The notes under the pieces: generated by a model
Seen by the model: the letters and a program-made list of their open reading frames with translations, nothing else
Told to the model about the DNA's origin: nothing
The model's database searches: none
Shown: piece after piece, positions 1-9,508 of the stretch
Position numbering within the stretch: position 1 is the first letter of the stretch
How the letters are laid out: every line of letters begins with the position of its first letter
NCBI GenBank assembly: GCA_946403755.1
Contig: CAMJBC010000002.1
Location: 78,313 to 142,312 of the forward strand
Length of the DNA stretch: 64,000 nt
Reading direction: 5' to 3'
Source: an uncultured Mycoplasmatota bacterium
GTDB lineage: Bacteria > Bacillota_I > Bacilli_A > RF39 > UBA660
Program-made: the position numbers and the translations under genes

Positions 1-1950
1 TTTTAACTTCTTAATTTTTTCTTTTTGTTCTACACCAAAACGATGTTCTTCATCAATTACTAGAAGACCTAGGTCTTTATATTCAATATCATTACTTAAT
101 AGTCTATGTGTTCCAAAAACAATATCTGTTTTTCCATCTTTTAATTTTTTTATTTTTTCTGCAATCTGTTTATTAGTAAAATGTCTATTAATAATATCTA
201 TGTTAATTCCATAATTTGCAAATCTTTGTATAGCAGAATCATATTGTTGATGAGATAACAAAGTTGTAGGACATAAATAAGCTACTTGTTTACCATTTAT
301 TATTGTTTTAAACATAGCTCTAAATATAACTTCCGTTTTTCCATAACCAACATCTCCACATAGAAGTCTTTCCATTGGTCTAGGTTTTTCTAAATCCTTT
401 TTAATTTCAATAGATGCTTTTAATTGATCTGCTGTTGTTTCATATTCAAATTCATTTTCAAATAATAATTGATTTTCATCATCTTCTTTAAAAGGAAGAA
501 TAGTAGCTTTATTTCTTTCTTTATATATTTGTAATAATTCATTTGTAATATTTTTTATTCTTTGTTTAATTCTTAATTTAGTTTTAGTCCACTCAACACT
601 ATTTAATTTATTAATAGTTGGTTTAGCACCTTCTTTAGCAGCATACTTATACAGTTTAGAAATATCTTCTACTGAAACATATAATTTATCATTACCCTTA
701 TATTCAATTAAAATATAATCTTTCTTAAGACCATTTTTTTCAATAGTAGTTAATCCTCTATATATTCCAATACCACTTTTTCTATGTACTACATAATCTC
801 CAATTTCAAGATTGTCAATTGACATTATCTTAGTTCCATATGACATTTCCTTTAATTTATTTGATCTATTATAAGCATCAATTAAATCAAATTCTGAAAA
901 ATAATAAATATTTTTATACACAAATCCATGATTTAGTGTGTTTTTTACTATTTTTATATTTTTATCAGCTTTTTTAATATAATTAATTAAATTATTATTT
1001 GTTGTATATAAAATTCCATTAAATTTCTCTAAATCATTAACAAATTTTTCTTTGTTATTTTCATATTTATCAACACTTTTAGCATCAATTACTAAATCAC
1101 AATTTTTATTATTAATTGTATCTAAATATATATCACTTTCATTTTTTAATTCTTTTAATTTAAATATTTCATTTTCAATATCTAGATATTTAATTTGAGG
1201 TAATATCATTTTTTCTTGTTCAACTATTTGATTATAGTTAGTATATATTACTCTGTTATTACCAACATAATCTAAAATTGATGATGTAAGATCATCATAG
1301 TCATCTTTAATAACACCAATTTTAATATTATCAATACTTTCACAAGTTATTTGTTTTTGCGGATCAAAATATTTAATTTTTTCTATTTCATCATCAAAAA
1401 ATTCAATTCTAACAGGTTTTTCTTCACTAATAGGAAAAACATCTATTACAAATCCTCTAACAGCATATTCTGATATATCATAAACCATGCTATCTCTTTT
1501 ATATCCAATTGAATCTAATTTTTTAATTAATTCATCTCTATTTACTCTTTGACCAACTTTTAAACTAATCTTTTCAACTATGAATTTAGACTTTGAAGGT
1601 AATTTTTTAATAAAACTATTTAAATGAGCAATAACTATCTTCTTATTATTATCATTTATTTTATTATATAGTTTTGATCTCATAAATAATAATTCAGGAG
1701 AACTTGCCACTGCTCTTTTAGTTATAAAATCATCTTCTGGGAAAATATAAACATCATCTATATAATTTTTTAATTCATTATACACTTCAGTAGCTTCATT
1801 TAATGTTGGATATACTAGTATCAAATTATTTTTAGATGAAAAAAACATATATAATACTAGTTGATTATATATTTCATTCTTGCTAACTGATATTTTTTTA
1901 TATTTGTCAATATCAAAATCAAATAATTCTTTACATAAATTATTATTCAT
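1..1950 (-). CDS. mfd: Transcription-repair coupling factor Mfd (N-terminal 650 residues; rest beyond window edge)
   Basis: Mfd removes stalled RNA polymerase from damaged DNA and recruits UvrA. I translated this from the minus strand. It opens with an ATG 7 bases past the pth stop and stays open for 650 codons to the window edge, so the C-terminal motor half is missing (family about 1150 residues). Visible in order are the UvrB-like N-terminal modules, the RNA-polymerase-interacting domain ([17 protein letters not shown]), the translocase Walker A motif GDVGYGKTE and the Walker B motif DEEHRFG. It lies immediately after pth, the order common in Bacilli, and is probably co-transcribed with it. 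Identity is secure; the gene is cut only by the window. Confidence 0.95.
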   Translation of the reverse strand, partial: MNNNLCKELFDFDIDKYKKISVSKNEIYNQLVLYMFFSSKNNLILVYPTLNEATEVYNELKNYIDDVYIFPEDDFITKRAVASSPELLFMRSKLYNKINDNNKKIVIAHLNSFIKKLPSKSKFIVEKISLKVGQRVNRDELIKKLDSIGYKRDSMVYDISEYAVRGFVIDVFPISEEKPVRIEFFDDEIEKIKYFDPQKQITCESIDNIKIGVIKDDYDDLTSSILDYVGNNRVIYTNYNQIVEQEKMILPQIKYLDIENEIFKLKELKNESDIYLDTINNKNCDLVIDAKSVDKYENNKEKFVNDLEKFNGILYTTNNNLINYIKKADKNIKIVKNTLNHGFVYKNIYYFSEFDLIDAYNRSNKLKEMSYGTKIMSIDNLEIGDYVVHRKSGIGIYRGLTTIEKNGLKKDYILIEYKGNDKLYVSVEDISKLYKYAAKEGAKPTINKLNSVEWTKTKLRIKQRIKNITNELLQIYKERNKATILPFKEDDENQLLFENEFEYETTADQLKASIEIKKDLEKPRPMERLLCGDVGYGKTEVIFRAMFKTIINGKQVAYLCPTTLLSHQQYDSAIQRFANYGINIDIINRHFTNKQIAEKIKKLKDGKTDIVFGTHRLLSNDIEYKDLGLLVIDEEHRFGVEQKEKIKKLK

Positions 1951-2506
1951 TATTTAGTCCATTATATTTTTGCATCAATTCATCAATACTTAAAATTGAA
2001 AAATCATTAATAATATCACTAATAGTAGGATAAAGATTATTTAATATTTCTTTATCTTTTTTACTAAATTTTCCAAGTACATGATCCATTAATGCATCTT
2101 TTGGCATAGATATTCCCATTTTTATTCTAGCAATATCTTGAGTATGTAAAACTGAAATAATATTCTTTATTCCATTATGTCCTCCATCACTACCATTTCT
2201 TTTTATTTTAAATTTACCTACTTCAAAATTTTTATCATCATAAATTATTAAAATATCTTTTGGTTCTATATTATAAAAATTAACAAATTCTATTACTGCA
2301 TTACCAGATAAATTCATATATGTTTGAGGTTTAACTAATATCATTTTTTCATTGTTAACAACTTGTTCACAATATTCTGCATTAAATTTCTTTTTAAATT
2401 CTAAGTTATTTTTTGCAGCATAAAAATCTAGTGCATTAAATCCACTATTATGTCTTGTGTTTTTGTATTTTTTTCCTGGATTGCCTAGACCAACAATTAG
2501 TTTCAT
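1943..2506 (-). CDS. pth: Peptidyl-tRNA hydrolase
   Basis: Pth releases tRNA from peptidyl-tRNA that has dropped off ribosomes. The 187-residue protein has full family length and begins with the signature MKLIVGLGNPG. The following TRHNSGF contains the catalytic histidine, and the substrate-binding asparagines occur in TYMNLSG and GGHNG. The ATG start is preceded by a clear AAGGAGG. It lies 1 base downstream of rsmI and its end nearly touches mfd, so rsmI-pth-mfd looks like one transcription unit. Confidence 0.96.
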   Translation of the reverse strand: MKLIVGLGNPGKKYKNTRHNSGFNALDFYAAKNNLEFKKKFNAEYCEQVVNNEKMILVKPQTYMNLSGNAVIEFVNFYNIEPKDILIIYDDKNFEVGKFKIKRNGSDGGHNGIKNIISVLHTQDIARIKMGISMPKDALMDHVLGKFSKKDKEILNNLYPTISDIINDFSILSIDELMQKYNGLNNE

Positions 2507-2507
2507 A

Positions 2508-3347
2508 TTAAACCTCCTTATACATATTATATAATTTATTCTTACTTACATTATACCTTTCAGCAGTCTCTTTAATAGCATCTCTTTTAGAATATCCTTT
2601 ATCTATTAAATTATTTATTATTTCTTCATAATTATTATCATCTTTGTTTTCTTCTTTATAACCTTCTACTACAATTACTATTTCTCCCTTAATTGTACTA
2701 GCTACTTTTATTATTTCACTTATTTTATTTCTAATTATTTCCTCATGTAATTTAGATATTTCTCTTACAAGTGCTATATTTCTATCACCTAAAACATCTA
2801 ACATTAAATTAAGCGTTTCCTCTATTCTATGAGGAGCCTCATAAAATATTAGTGTTTGTTTTATTTCTTTTAAATCAATTAATTCTTTTCTAGCTATAGA
2901 TTTTTTACTATCTAAAAAACCATAAAATAAAAATCTTTCATTACTAATACCAGACATATTAATAGCTGGTAATAAAGCACTAGCACCAGGTAAAGCAATA
3001 ACATTTAAATTATTTTTAATAACCTCTTCTACTATTATATTACCTGGATCACTTATTAATGGTGTTCCCCTATCAGTAACGTAACCTATATTTTTACCAC
3101 TTAACAATATTTCAACAATTTTATTTTTATGTTTCATTTCAGTATATTTGTGGCAAGATTCTACTTTTTTGTTTATGTCATAGTATTTAAGAAGATTAAT
3201 TGTCTGTCTAGTATCTTCTGCATAGACAATATCAACCATTTTTAGTGTGTTTATACCCCTTAATGTAATATCATCAAGATTTCCTATTGGAGTAGGAATT
3301 AAATATAAACATCCCTTATCAGTTTTTTCATAACTTTTTTGTGTCAT
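2508..3347 (-). CDS. rsmI: 16S rRNA 2'-O-methyltransferase RsmI
   Basis: RsmI methylates the 2'-O of C1402 in 16S rRNA with S-adenosylmethionine. The tetrapyrrole-methylase fold is visible: the N-terminal IPTPIGNLDDITLR, then YAEDTRQT, the glycine-rich VTDRGTPLISDPG loop and PGASALLPA. Length is about 279 residues, normal for the family. I chose the ATG at 3347 over a TTG 15 bases upstream because the TTG start would overlap the preceding gene. It sits between the trmN6-like gene and pth. Confidence 0.93.
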   Translation of the reverse strand: MTQKSYEKTDKGCLYLIPTPIGNLDDITLRGINTLKMVDIVYAEDTRQTINLLKYYDINKKVESCHKYTEMKHKNKIVEILLSGKNIGYVTDRGTPLISDPGNIIVEEVIKNNLNVIALPGASALLPAINMSGISNERFLFYGFLDSKKSIARKELIDLKEIKQTLIFYEAPHRIEETLNLMLDVLGDRNIALVREISKLHEEIIRNKISEIIKVASTIKGEIVIVVEGYKEENKDDNNYEEIINNLIDKGYSKRDAIKETAERYNVSKNKLYNMYKEV

Positions 3348-3351
3348 ATTA

Positions 3352-4083
3352 TCACTTTCCAAACATCTTTAATACTTCCTGCGTATAACTACCATCTTCA
3401 TTATGAACATATAATGGAGGTAATATTTTTAAACCTGTTTTACCATTCTTATGTCCATCAACAAGTACCAAATTAGATTCTTTACCATCTTTTGGATAAA
3501 TAAATCTAATTCTTTTTGGTTCAATATTATTATTTTTCATAGAAATAATAATATCAATTAATCTATCTGTTCTATGAACAATACAAAGAGAACCATTATT
3601 TTTCAACAATTTTTTAGACACTTTCATTATATCATCTAAATTAATTTTTATTTCATGCCTAGCTATTGATTTTACACTATTATCGTTTAATATGCTATCT
3701 TCATTTAGTTTAAAATATGGTGGATTACATGTTATTAAATCGAAATAGTCGGTTTCATAATACTTGTCAATTTTACATGCATCTTCATTAATTATTTTAA
3801 TTTTTTTATCTAAATTATTAATTTTTACACTTTCTTTTGCTAAATCGTATATATTTTTTTGAATTTCAACACCAACTATCTCCCCATCACACATTGTAGA
3901 TAAAACTAATGGTATAGGTGCATTGCCAGTGCAAAGATCTAGTATTCTTTTTGTACTTTTATTAACAATACAAAAGTTTGGAAGCAAAATTGAATCCAAA
4001 CTAAAATTAAAATACTTCTTATTTTGTACTATTTTTAAATTATCAAAATAAACTAAATCATTTATTACCTTTTCTTCTGTCAT
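3352..4083 (-). CDS. tRNA1(Val) adenine-N6 methyltransferase-like protein (TrmN6/YabB family)
   Basis: SAM-dependent methyltransferase of the TrmN6/YabB family, which modifies A37 of tRNA1(Val) in E. coli; the exact substrate here is inferred. Motif I is LDLCTGNAPIPL, the acidic ribose-binding residue is in VGVEIQ, and the catalytic NPPY tetrad is present, as expected for an N6-adenine methylase. The ATG at 4083 gives about 243 residues. A longer ATG at 4140 only adds a lysine-rich stretch that overlaps ricT deeply, so I rejected it. The gene still overlaps the end of ricT by about 26 bases, which suggests translational coupling. Confidence 0.85.
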   Translation of the reverse strand: MTEEKVINDLVYFDNLKIVQNKKYFNFSLDSILLPNFCIVNKSTKRILDLCTGNAPIPLVLSTMCDGEIVGVEIQKNIYDLAKESVKINNLDKKIKIINEDACKIDKYYETDYFDLITCNPPYFKLNEDSILNDNSVKSIARHEIKINLDDIMKVSKKLLKNNGSLCIVHRTDRLIDIIISMKNNNIEPKRIRFIYPKDGKESNLVLVDGHKNGKTGLKILPPLYVHNEDGSYTQEVLKMFGK

Positions 4084-4897
4084 TCTTTTTGAATTCTTTT
4101 CTATTCTTATTTTCATTCTTTTCTTTTTCTTTTTTAGCATCTACTTCTATTTTATTCTCATCTTCATCTGTAATAACTACATATTTTTGTCTTGGTATAT
4201 CAATAGATATTACAGTTGCATCTTTACCTTCAACTTTAACTTTATCACCTACTTCAGGTAATCCTTTTCTATATTCAGTATAAAGACTATCTTCATAGTT
4301 TAAGCAACAAAGTAATCTACCACAAAGTCCGTTAATTTTAGTAGGATTTAAAGCTAAATTTTGATTTTTTACCTGAGCTATACCTACTGAATCTAAATCA
4401 CTTAAAAAAGATGAACAACATAGTTTTCTACCACATGGTCCTAGGCCTGATATTTCCTTAGCTTTGTCTCTAGCTCCAACTTGTCTTAATTCTATTCTAG
4501 TTTTATAAATTGCTGCTAATGATTTTGCTAATTCTCTGAAATCTATCCTATTATCTGCTAAGAATTGAAATACTAATTGCTTTCTATCAAAAGTAAAACT
4601 AGCATCTATAAATTTCATATCTAATCCATATTCATCAGCTATTTCTTGTGCCTTAGTTGTTGCTGTAGAAGCTTCTTTTATATTTTTTTCATTTTGTTTT
4701 ACATCATCTTTAGTAGCTTTTTTATATACTAAAGCATGATCATTATTATCATCATTCTCTATAGAAACAACTTTTCCAAATTGAAGTCCTCTTTCAGTAT
4801 TAACAACAACATTATCATCTTTTTCTAATTCGATATTGTTATCAAAAAATTTATAAGGTTTTCCACCTTTTTTAAATTCAACATTAACTATTTTCAT
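4058..4897 (-). CDS. ricT: PSP1-domain protein RicT (YaaT)
   Basis: RicT (YaaT) is part of the RicA-RicF-RicT complex, which in Bacillus carries Fe-S clusters and steers RNase Y-dependent mRNA maturation. The cysteine-rich PSP1 core is obvious: CGRKLCCSSFL and, further on, NGLCGRLLCCLNYE. The C-terminus is a long lysine/glutamate/asparagine tail. It is 279 residues long. It lies between holB (14-base overlap) and the methyltransferase gene, the same neighbourhood as yaaT in B. subtilis (holB-yaaT-yabA-yabB), except that no yabA is seen here. Confidence 0.93.
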   Translation of the reverse strand: MKIVNVEFKKGGKPYKFFDNNIELEKDDNVVVNTERGLQFGKVVSIENDDNNDHALVYKKATKDDVKQNEKNIKEASTATTKAQEIADEYGLDMKFIDASFTFDRKQLVFQFLADNRIDFRELAKSLAAIYKTRIELRQVGARDKAKEISGLGPCGRKLCCSSFLSDLDSVGIAQVKNQNLALNPTKINGLCGRLLCCLNYEDSLYTEYRKGLPEVGDKVKVEGKDATVISIDIPRQKYVVITDEDENKIEVDAKKEKEKNENKNRKEFKKNDRRKGNK

Positions 4898-5681
4898 TTT
4901 TACATCTCCACATCTCTATGATGAATCTATCTATTGATAAGTTTTTATTTAGAGGTATCTCTAATCTACTAATACTTTCATCTATTACTAATATTTTTCT
5001 AGATATTTCTTCAATATTATTATTCTTATTTATAATATCACTTTCTACATTTTTTATTAAACCATCAAGTGATTTTTTATATCTTAATAACATATTTTGT
5101 AATATATCTACAAACATTTTTCTATCTTCTATTATACTATAAATATCATATTTTTTTGAAATAGTTTTAATCTCTAATTTTTCAATATAATCTATTATTT
5201 TATCAGTTATTTCATCCAATTCTTCTGTATTTTCTTTCATGCTAGCTGAGGAAGATACAAATATCTTCTGACATCTACTGTAAATAGTATCTTTTACATC
5301 ATCCATATTACTTGATAATAATATAGCATAAACATTAGCTGGAGGTTCTTCAAGTGTTTTTAATAGTGCATTACATGAAGGATCATTTAATTTTTCACTA
5401 TTTTCAATTACATATACTTTTGCATTATGAAATTGAGAAGTTTTATTCAAATTACCTATTAACTCTCTAATATCATCTTTTGATACTGCATCTTCATTAT
5501 TTCTTAGAATAAAAACATCTGGATTTTCATTTATATTCATATTTGATTTAACAAAAAAATCATTAATAATCATAGCTAATTCTTCTTCAATATCATCATA
5601 AAAAACATTTCCAATAAGAAATGCATGTGATAGCTTGTTTTCACTATATAATCTATTAAAATATGAATACAATTCTTTCAC
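4884..5681 (-). CDS. holB: DNA polymerase III delta-prime subunit
   Basis: HolB is the non-catalytic clamp-loader subunit. The 265-residue protein has a clamp-loader AAA+ fold: LSHAFLIGN replaces a Walker A loop, and CNALLKTLEEPP and IYSRCQKI (the SRC motif contacting a neighbouring ATP site) are clear. It is shorter than typical (about 300-330 residues), mainly in the C-terminal collar. The start is GTG at 5681, 6 bases after a strong GGAGG. It has its own promoter after the recR terminator. Confidence 0.9.
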   Translation of the reverse strand: MKELYSYFNRLYSENKLSHAFLIGNVFYDDIEEELAMIINDFFVKSNMNINENPDVFILRNNEDAVSKDDIRELIGNLNKTSQFHNAKVYVIENSEKLNDPSCNALLKTLEEPPANVYAILLSSNMDDVKDTIYSRCQKIFVSSSASMKENTEELDEITDKIIDYIEKLEIKTISKKYDIYSIIEDRKMFVDILQNMLLRYKKSLDGLIKNVESDIINKNNNIEEISRKILVIDESISRLEIPLNKNLSIDRFIIEMWRCKNENS

Positions 5682-5703
5682 TCTTCCTCCAAATACATAA
5701 TAT

Positions 5704-5731
5704 ATTATATAATTTTATATATAAATGTCAA
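5704..5731 (-). promoter_or_regulatory. Sigma-A promoter of the holB-ricT-trmN6-rsmI-pth-mfd unit
   Basis: On the minus strand TTGACA (5726-5731) and TATAAT (5704-5709) are separated by 16 bases, directly after the recR terminator and about 25 bases upstream of holB. Both hexamers match consensus. Confidence 0.8.
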
Positions 5732-5735
5732 AACA

Positions 5736-5763
5736 AATTAAAACTCCTTTTTTAGGAGTTTAT
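5736..5763 (-). terminator. Rho-independent terminator after recR
   Basis: Minus-strand hairpin AACTCC / GGAGTT with a loop of A residues followed by a T-rich tract, overlapping the recR stop codon. Confidence 0.8.
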
Positions 5764-6359
5764 GATATTATTTTACGATCATCTAATGCCTTTGAAATCA
5801 TAATCGGATCAAGATATTCAATATCACTACCCATTGGTATTCCATAAGATAATCTAGATACTTTTACATCATATTTATCTAACAATTTTTGTAGATACAT
5901 TGATGTTACTTCACCCTCAATACTAGGATTTAATGCAATTATAATCTCTTTTACATCATCATTTATTCTTTCTTTAAGTAATTTTTCAATGTTTAAATCT
6001 TCTGGATTAATCCCTTCAATTGGTGAAATTAAACCATTTAAGACATGATAATAACCTCTATATTTACCTGTTTTTTCTATAAAAAATACACTTTTTGAGT
6101 CTTCTACTACACAAATAGTACTTTTATCTCTTCCAGATTCAGTACATATTTCACATTCATCAAAATCACTCAAACATCCACAATTTTTACAAGTTCTAAT
6201 ATTCTTTTTAAAATCCAGTAAAGATTGTGAAAGATTTTCTATTTCATCCATTTCTTTTTCATATAATGAATAAACATATCTTTCTGCTGTTTTTTCACCC
6301 ACACCAGGTAATATAGTTAGATTTGAAACCAAATTAGTAAAACTCTTTGGTAGTGGCAT
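5760..6359 (-). CDS. recR: Recombination mediator RecR
   Basis: RecR works with RecO and RecF to load RecA at gaps. The 199-residue protein has the helix-hairpin-helix region (about residues 11-27, LPGVGEKTAERYV), a four-cysteine zinc finger (C57, C60, C69, C72) and a Toprim domain starting TICVVEDSK (about 81-175). It lies 2 bases downstream of ebfC in the dnaX-ebfC-recR operon typical of Bacillota. Confidence 0.96.
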   Translation of the reverse strand: MPLPKSFTNLVSNLTILPGVGEKTAERYVYSLYEKEMDEIENLSQSLLDFKKNIRTCKNCGCLSDFDECEICTESGRDKSTICVVEDSKSVFFIEKTGKYRGYYHVLNGLISPIEGINPEDLNIEKLLKERINDDVKEIIIALNPSIEGEVTSMYLQKLLDKYDVKVSRLSYGIPMGSDIEYLDPIMISKALDDRKIIS

Positions 6360-6361
6360 TA

Positions 6362-6655
6362 TTAAAATAATCCTCCTAATCCACCAGTTAATCTACCTAA
6401 TTTTTTCTCTTTTTCAGCCTTAATTTGTCCTAAAACATCGTTAATAGCTACTACTAATATATCTCCTAACATCTCTTGATCTTCTAAAATATCATTATTT
6501 TTAATTTCTATTCTTTTTACTTCATTACTTCCTAAACATTCCACTAAAACGTTTTCATTTTCAAATATAAATGTTTTACCTTCAATTTCCTTAGTTGTTT
6601 TTTCTAAATCAGCTTGTAGTCTTTTGGCTTGAGCCATCATAGCTTGCATATTCAT
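6362..6655 (-). CDS. ebfC: YbaB/EbfC nucleoid-associated protein
   Basis: Small DNA-binding dimer of the YbaB/EbfC family, 97 residues. The N-terminal MNMQAMMAQAKRLQADLEKT helix and the C-terminal glycine-rich LGRLTGGLGGLF are characteristic. It sits between dnaX and recR, its conserved genomic position. Confidence 0.95.
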   Translation of the reverse strand: MNMQAMMAQAKRLQADLEKTTKEIEGKTFIFENENVLVECLGSNEVKRIEIKNNDILEDQEMLGDILVVAINDVLGQIKAEKEKKLGRLTGGLGGLF

Positions 6656-6668
6656 ATTAAATTACCTC

Positions 6669-8330
6669 TCATTCTTCCTTTATTAATTCTTCACCAAAAA
6701 CACTTTCCATATTCATCTGAAGTTCAGTATTTTTAGCCTTTTTAACTACTTTTTCTTCTATATATTCATATTTTACATCATTCTTGATATTATTAATATA
6801 TTCTTTTTTCAAATCTTGCCATTCTTCATCAGTAATAGCAATAATTGAGTATTTCTTTTTATATATTAATTTAAGCAATTTTTGTATTTCTTCAATGTTT
6901 AAATTAAATAAATTAGCATCAATATCCTTTTTAAAAGTAAATAATATATTCTTATCAGATACCACTTCAGGTGTTGATTTTAGTAATAAGTTAGCTAGTG
7001 AAGTATATTCTTTTTGTGAAATATAATCATTAATTGAATCAAATTTATCAACAAACTTAGTTTTCAATTCTTTATTTGCTCCTGAAAATGCATTATTTAT
7101 CCTAATTTTTTTAATTTCATCGTCATTTTTTTCTATATTATCAGGGTTATTTTCCACTTCTTTTTTCGGAGTATCCTCTACTTTTTTCTCAATAATTTCA
7201 GGTTTTTTAGCCTCTTTTTCTTCAATAATACTCTCAATTTTAGGACTTTCTTCTTCTTTTTTATTAAATAATAGTACTATTCTTAATAAATATATTTCGA
7301 AGACTATTTTTTGATTACTACTTCTCCTTAATTCATTTTGTAGATTCAATAATATTTCAGATACTTTAATTATTTGATCTATATCTATTGTTGAAAACTT
7401 GTTAAGCTTATCTTCATATGACTTAGAAAAGTAATTATTAGTATTACAGTATATAATTATATCTTTTACTATGTCTATTAATTTACCACACAAAAATGAT
7501 AAATTCTTATTAGATTGAGTATATTCATCTAAGTATTTTAGGGTATTTGTGATATTTCCTACAAACATTTGTTCTAATAAATCAAATATAGAATCATCCT
7601 CTATATATCCTATTAATGAATAAACATCCTCTAATGTAATTTGTTCTTTATTTAATGAAAGTACTTGATCTAAAAGATTAATAGCATCTCTTAATCCACC
7701 ATCGCTTACTTTAGCTATAAACTCTATTATATTGCTATCTAATTCTTTATTTTCTTCTTTTAAAATAAGTTCTAATCTTTTAATTATGTCTTTTGTTTTG
7801 ATCTTCTTAAAATCAAACTTTTGACATCTAGACACTACAGTTATTGGTATTTTATTAAATTCTGTAGTAGCTAATATAAATATTACGTGACTTGGAGGTT
7901 CTTCCAATGTTTTTAATAAAGCATTGAATGCACTTGTTGATAACATGTGAACTTCATCAATTATATATACTTTATATTTATATAATGATGGTAATAACTT
8001 GGCATTATTTCTTATTTCTCTTATTTCATCGACACCATTATTACTTGCAGCATCGATTTCAACTATATCAATTTCTTCTGTTTGTCCTTTATTACAAACA
8101 TCACATTTACCACAAACATCGCCTTTTTTATTGTTTAAACAATTAACTGCTTTAGCAAATATCTTAGCAATACTTGTTTTACCTGTTCCTCTAGGTCCAC
8201 TAAATATATAAGCATGACCAATTTTATTTTCAACAATGCTGTTTTGAAGTATTTTAACAACAACTTCTTGACCAACAACATCACTGAATTTATGTGGTCT
8301 ATATTTTCTATAAAGTGATATATATGACAT
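6669..8330 (-). CDS. dnaX: DNA polymerase III subunits gamma/tau
   Basis: DnaX is the ATPase of the replicative clamp loader. It shows the N-terminal SLYRKYRPHKFSDVVGQ, Walker A GPRGTGKTS (about residues 44-52), a zinc-binding cysteine cluster after VNC, DEVHML (Walker B) and the SRC sensor motif. The tail after about residue 360 is charged and ends in a short domain that may be the alpha-polymerase contact. Two adjacent ATGs exist; the second (8330) has better spacing from GGGAGG. Length is about 553 residues. I see no obvious slippery frameshift site for a short gamma form. Confidence 0.96.
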   Translation of the reverse strand: MSYISLYRKYRPHKFSDVVGQEVVVKILQNSIVENKIGHAYIFSGPRGTGKTSIAKIFAKAVNCLNNKKGDVCGKCDVCNKGQTEEIDIVEIDAASNNGVDEIREIRNNAKLLPSLYKYKVYIIDEVHMLSTSAFNALLKTLEEPPSHVIFILATTEFNKIPITVVSRCQKFDFKKIKTKDIIKRLELILKEENKELDSNIIEFIAKVSDGGLRDAINLLDQVLSLNKEQITLEDVYSLIGYIEDDSIFDLLEQMFVGNITNTLKYLDEYTQSNKNLSFLCGKLIDIVKDIIIYCNTNNYFSKSYEDKLNKFSTIDIDQIIKVSEILLNLQNELRRSSNQKIVFEIYLLRIVLLFNKKEEESPKIESIIEEKEAKKPEIIEKKVEDTPKKEVENNPDNIEKNDDEIKKIRINNAFSGANKELKTKFVDKFDSINDYISQKEYTSLANLLLKSTPEVVSDKNILFTFKKDIDANLFNLNIEEIQKLLKLIYKKKYSIIAITDEEWQDLKKEYINNIKNDVKYEYIEEKVVKKAKNTELQMNMESVFGEELIKEE

Positions 8331-8373
8331 CATTACCTCCCTAAATAATTATATCAAATAAGTCCCTTATTTA

Positions 8374-8784
8374 CTATCTTTTCTTCCTAAAAAATGAAGT
8401 AATTTTATTGCTTAATTCTTTATTTAGACTGCTATCAACATCTATTTTATAAAATTTAGTATTATCATTAATTTCTTTATCATTATCTAATATATAATGT
8501 ACTTTCTTAATTCTTACTTCTTTTATAACTTCCCTACACATTTTACAAGGAATCAATAAACTATATAATTCACAATCATTTAAATTATTAGTCTTTAATT
8601 TTTTTGTTGCTTTTTTAATGCACAATATTTCTGCATGGGCTAATGGATCATTGTTTTTAACTTTTTTATTATAATCTTTGGCAATAATTTCACCATCTTT
8701 AACTATTACGCATGATATTGGTACATCATCATTCTTTAAAGCTTTATCACTCAATTTTATTAAAATATCTATTATTTTATTCAT
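8374..8784 (-). CDS. tadA: tRNA-specific adenosine deaminase (TadA-like)
   Basis: TadA deaminates the wobble adenosine of tRNA-Arg(ACG) to inosine. The zinc-deaminase motifs are present: HAE in DPLAHAEI and PCKMC for the two cysteine ligands. At 136 residues it is slightly short (family about 150-165) and its C-terminus is divergent, so a related cytidine/adenosine deaminase role cannot be excluded. Its location beside ffs and dnaX is the usual place for tadA in Bacilli. Confidence 0.82.
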   Translation of the reverse strand: MNKIIDILIKLSDKALKNDDVPISCVIVKDGEIIAKDYNKKVKNNDPLAHAEILCIKKATKKLKTNNLNDCELYSLLIPCKMCREVIKEVRIKKVHYILDNDKEINDNTKFYKIDVDSSLNKELSNKITSFFRKKR

Positions 8785-8802
8785 ATTTCACCTTTATAAA
8801 AT

Positions 8803-8880
8803 AAAAAAAGTGCACACGGCATTAATATTTAAGGCTGCTATCTTCCGATTCTGACCTGGTTCATACAATAACCGTTGCAC
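8803..8880 (-). ncRNA. ffs: Signal recognition particle RNA (small bacterial type)
   Basis: The minus strand carries the conserved SRP Alu-less hairpin: GTGCAACGG at the 5' end pairs with CCGTGTGCAC at the 3' end, and the middle contains GAACCAGGTCAG followed by CGGAAGATAGCAGCC, the Ffh-binding symmetric and asymmetric loops. A T-run at 8803-8809 terminates it. The transcript is about 70-78 nt, the short 4.5S-like form rather than the long Bacillus form. It lies between tadA and the palindrome array, a usual tadA-ffs-dnaX neighbourhood. Confidence 0.93.
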
Positions 8881-8886
8881 AAATAT

Positions 8887-8914
8887 ATTATATATTTTTA
8901 ATAGATAATTGCAA
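8887..8914 (-). promoter_or_regulatory. Promoter of ffs
   Basis: Minus-strand TTGCAA (8909-8914) and TATAAT (8887-8892) with 16-base spacing; the predicted start falls near 8880, exactly where the SRP RNA begins. The first parS palindrome starts only 12 bases upstream of the -35 box. Confidence 0.78.
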
Positions 8915-8926
8915 GTATTTTTTTAA

Positions 8927-8942
8927 TGTTCCACGTGGAACA
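8927..8942. promoter_or_regulatory. parS site 1
   Basis: TGTTCCACGTGGAACA, a perfect 16-bp palindrome matching the bacterial ParB-binding parS consensus TGTTNCACGTGNAACA. Confidence 0.88.
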
Positions 8943-8963
8943 TATATTTTAGATCAATAAAAT

Positions 8964-8977
8964 ATTTCCCGGGAAAT
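8964..8977. promoter_or_regulatory. Noc-binding site (NBS) 1
   Basis: ATTTCCCGGGAAAT, identical to the Noc-binding sequence known from Bacillus subtilis; the palindrome extends to 8959-8982. Confidence 0.88.
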
Positions 8978-9041
8978 ATTTTTAATGTTATAAGCCACTG
9001 GTTTTTCTATAAATACTTATGTCTAGTATTATTTTAATCAA

Positions 9042-9057
9042 TGTTCCACGTGGAACA
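9042..9057. promoter_or_regulatory. parS site 2
   Basis: TGTTCCACGTGGAACA; perfect symmetry extends to 28 bp (9036-9063). Confidence 0.88.
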
Positions 9058-9179
9058 TTGATTCATCAAATTAATATAATTTTGAATTATTAAATCAGTT
9101 AATTTAATACATTATGATACTATTTTGATAAATTATATAGATTTTTAAACAATTTATATATACTGCTAATTAAAAAAAT

Positions 9180-9193
9180 ATTTTCCGGGAAAT
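9180..9193. promoter_or_regulatory. Noc-binding site (NBS) 2, one-base variant
   Basis: ATTTTCCGGGAAAT, one mismatch from the consensus ATTTCCCGGGAAAT, in the same alternating position as the other sites. Confidence 0.8.
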
Positions 9194-9245
9194 ATTTTTT
9201 TACCTTTAACAACTATTTTTTAAAAACTAATACTTTCATATTCAA

Positions 9246-9261
9246 TGTTCCACGTGGAACA
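9246..9261. promoter_or_regulatory. parS site 3
   Basis: TGTTCCACGTGGAACA; symmetry extends to 30 bp (9239-9268). Confidence 0.88.
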
Positions 9262-9386
9262 TTGAATACATTATACTATTAATTATTTAATTTATTTTAG
9301 CTAAATAATAACGTATTTTCTATCCTTTTATATATAAGATTTATATTATCTTTATAAAATTTATATATTTCAAATACTATAAAATT

Positions 9387-9400
9387 ATTTCCCGGGAAAT
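9387..9400. promoter_or_regulatory. Noc-binding site (NBS) 3
   Basis: ATTTCCCGGGAAAT, exact consensus; symmetry extends to 26 bp (9381-9406). Confidence 0.88.
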
Positions 9401-9454
9401 AATTTTAATATAAATAATGCAATTATTAGTTATTAAATACATATTATATTTTAA

Positions 9455-9470
9455 TGTTCCACGTGGAACA
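9455..9470. promoter_or_regulatory. parS site 4
   Basis: TGTTCCACGTGGAACA, identical to the other three parS copies. Confidence 0.88.
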
Positions 9471-9494
9471 TTGGACTTATATTTGATCAATAAT

Positions 9495-9508
9495 ATTTCC
9501 CGGGAAAT
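9495..9508. promoter_or_regulatory. Noc-binding site (NBS) 4
   Basis: ATTTCCCGGGAAAT, exact consensus; symmetry extends to 9489-9514. It lies just downstream of the gyrA terminator. Confidence 0.88.
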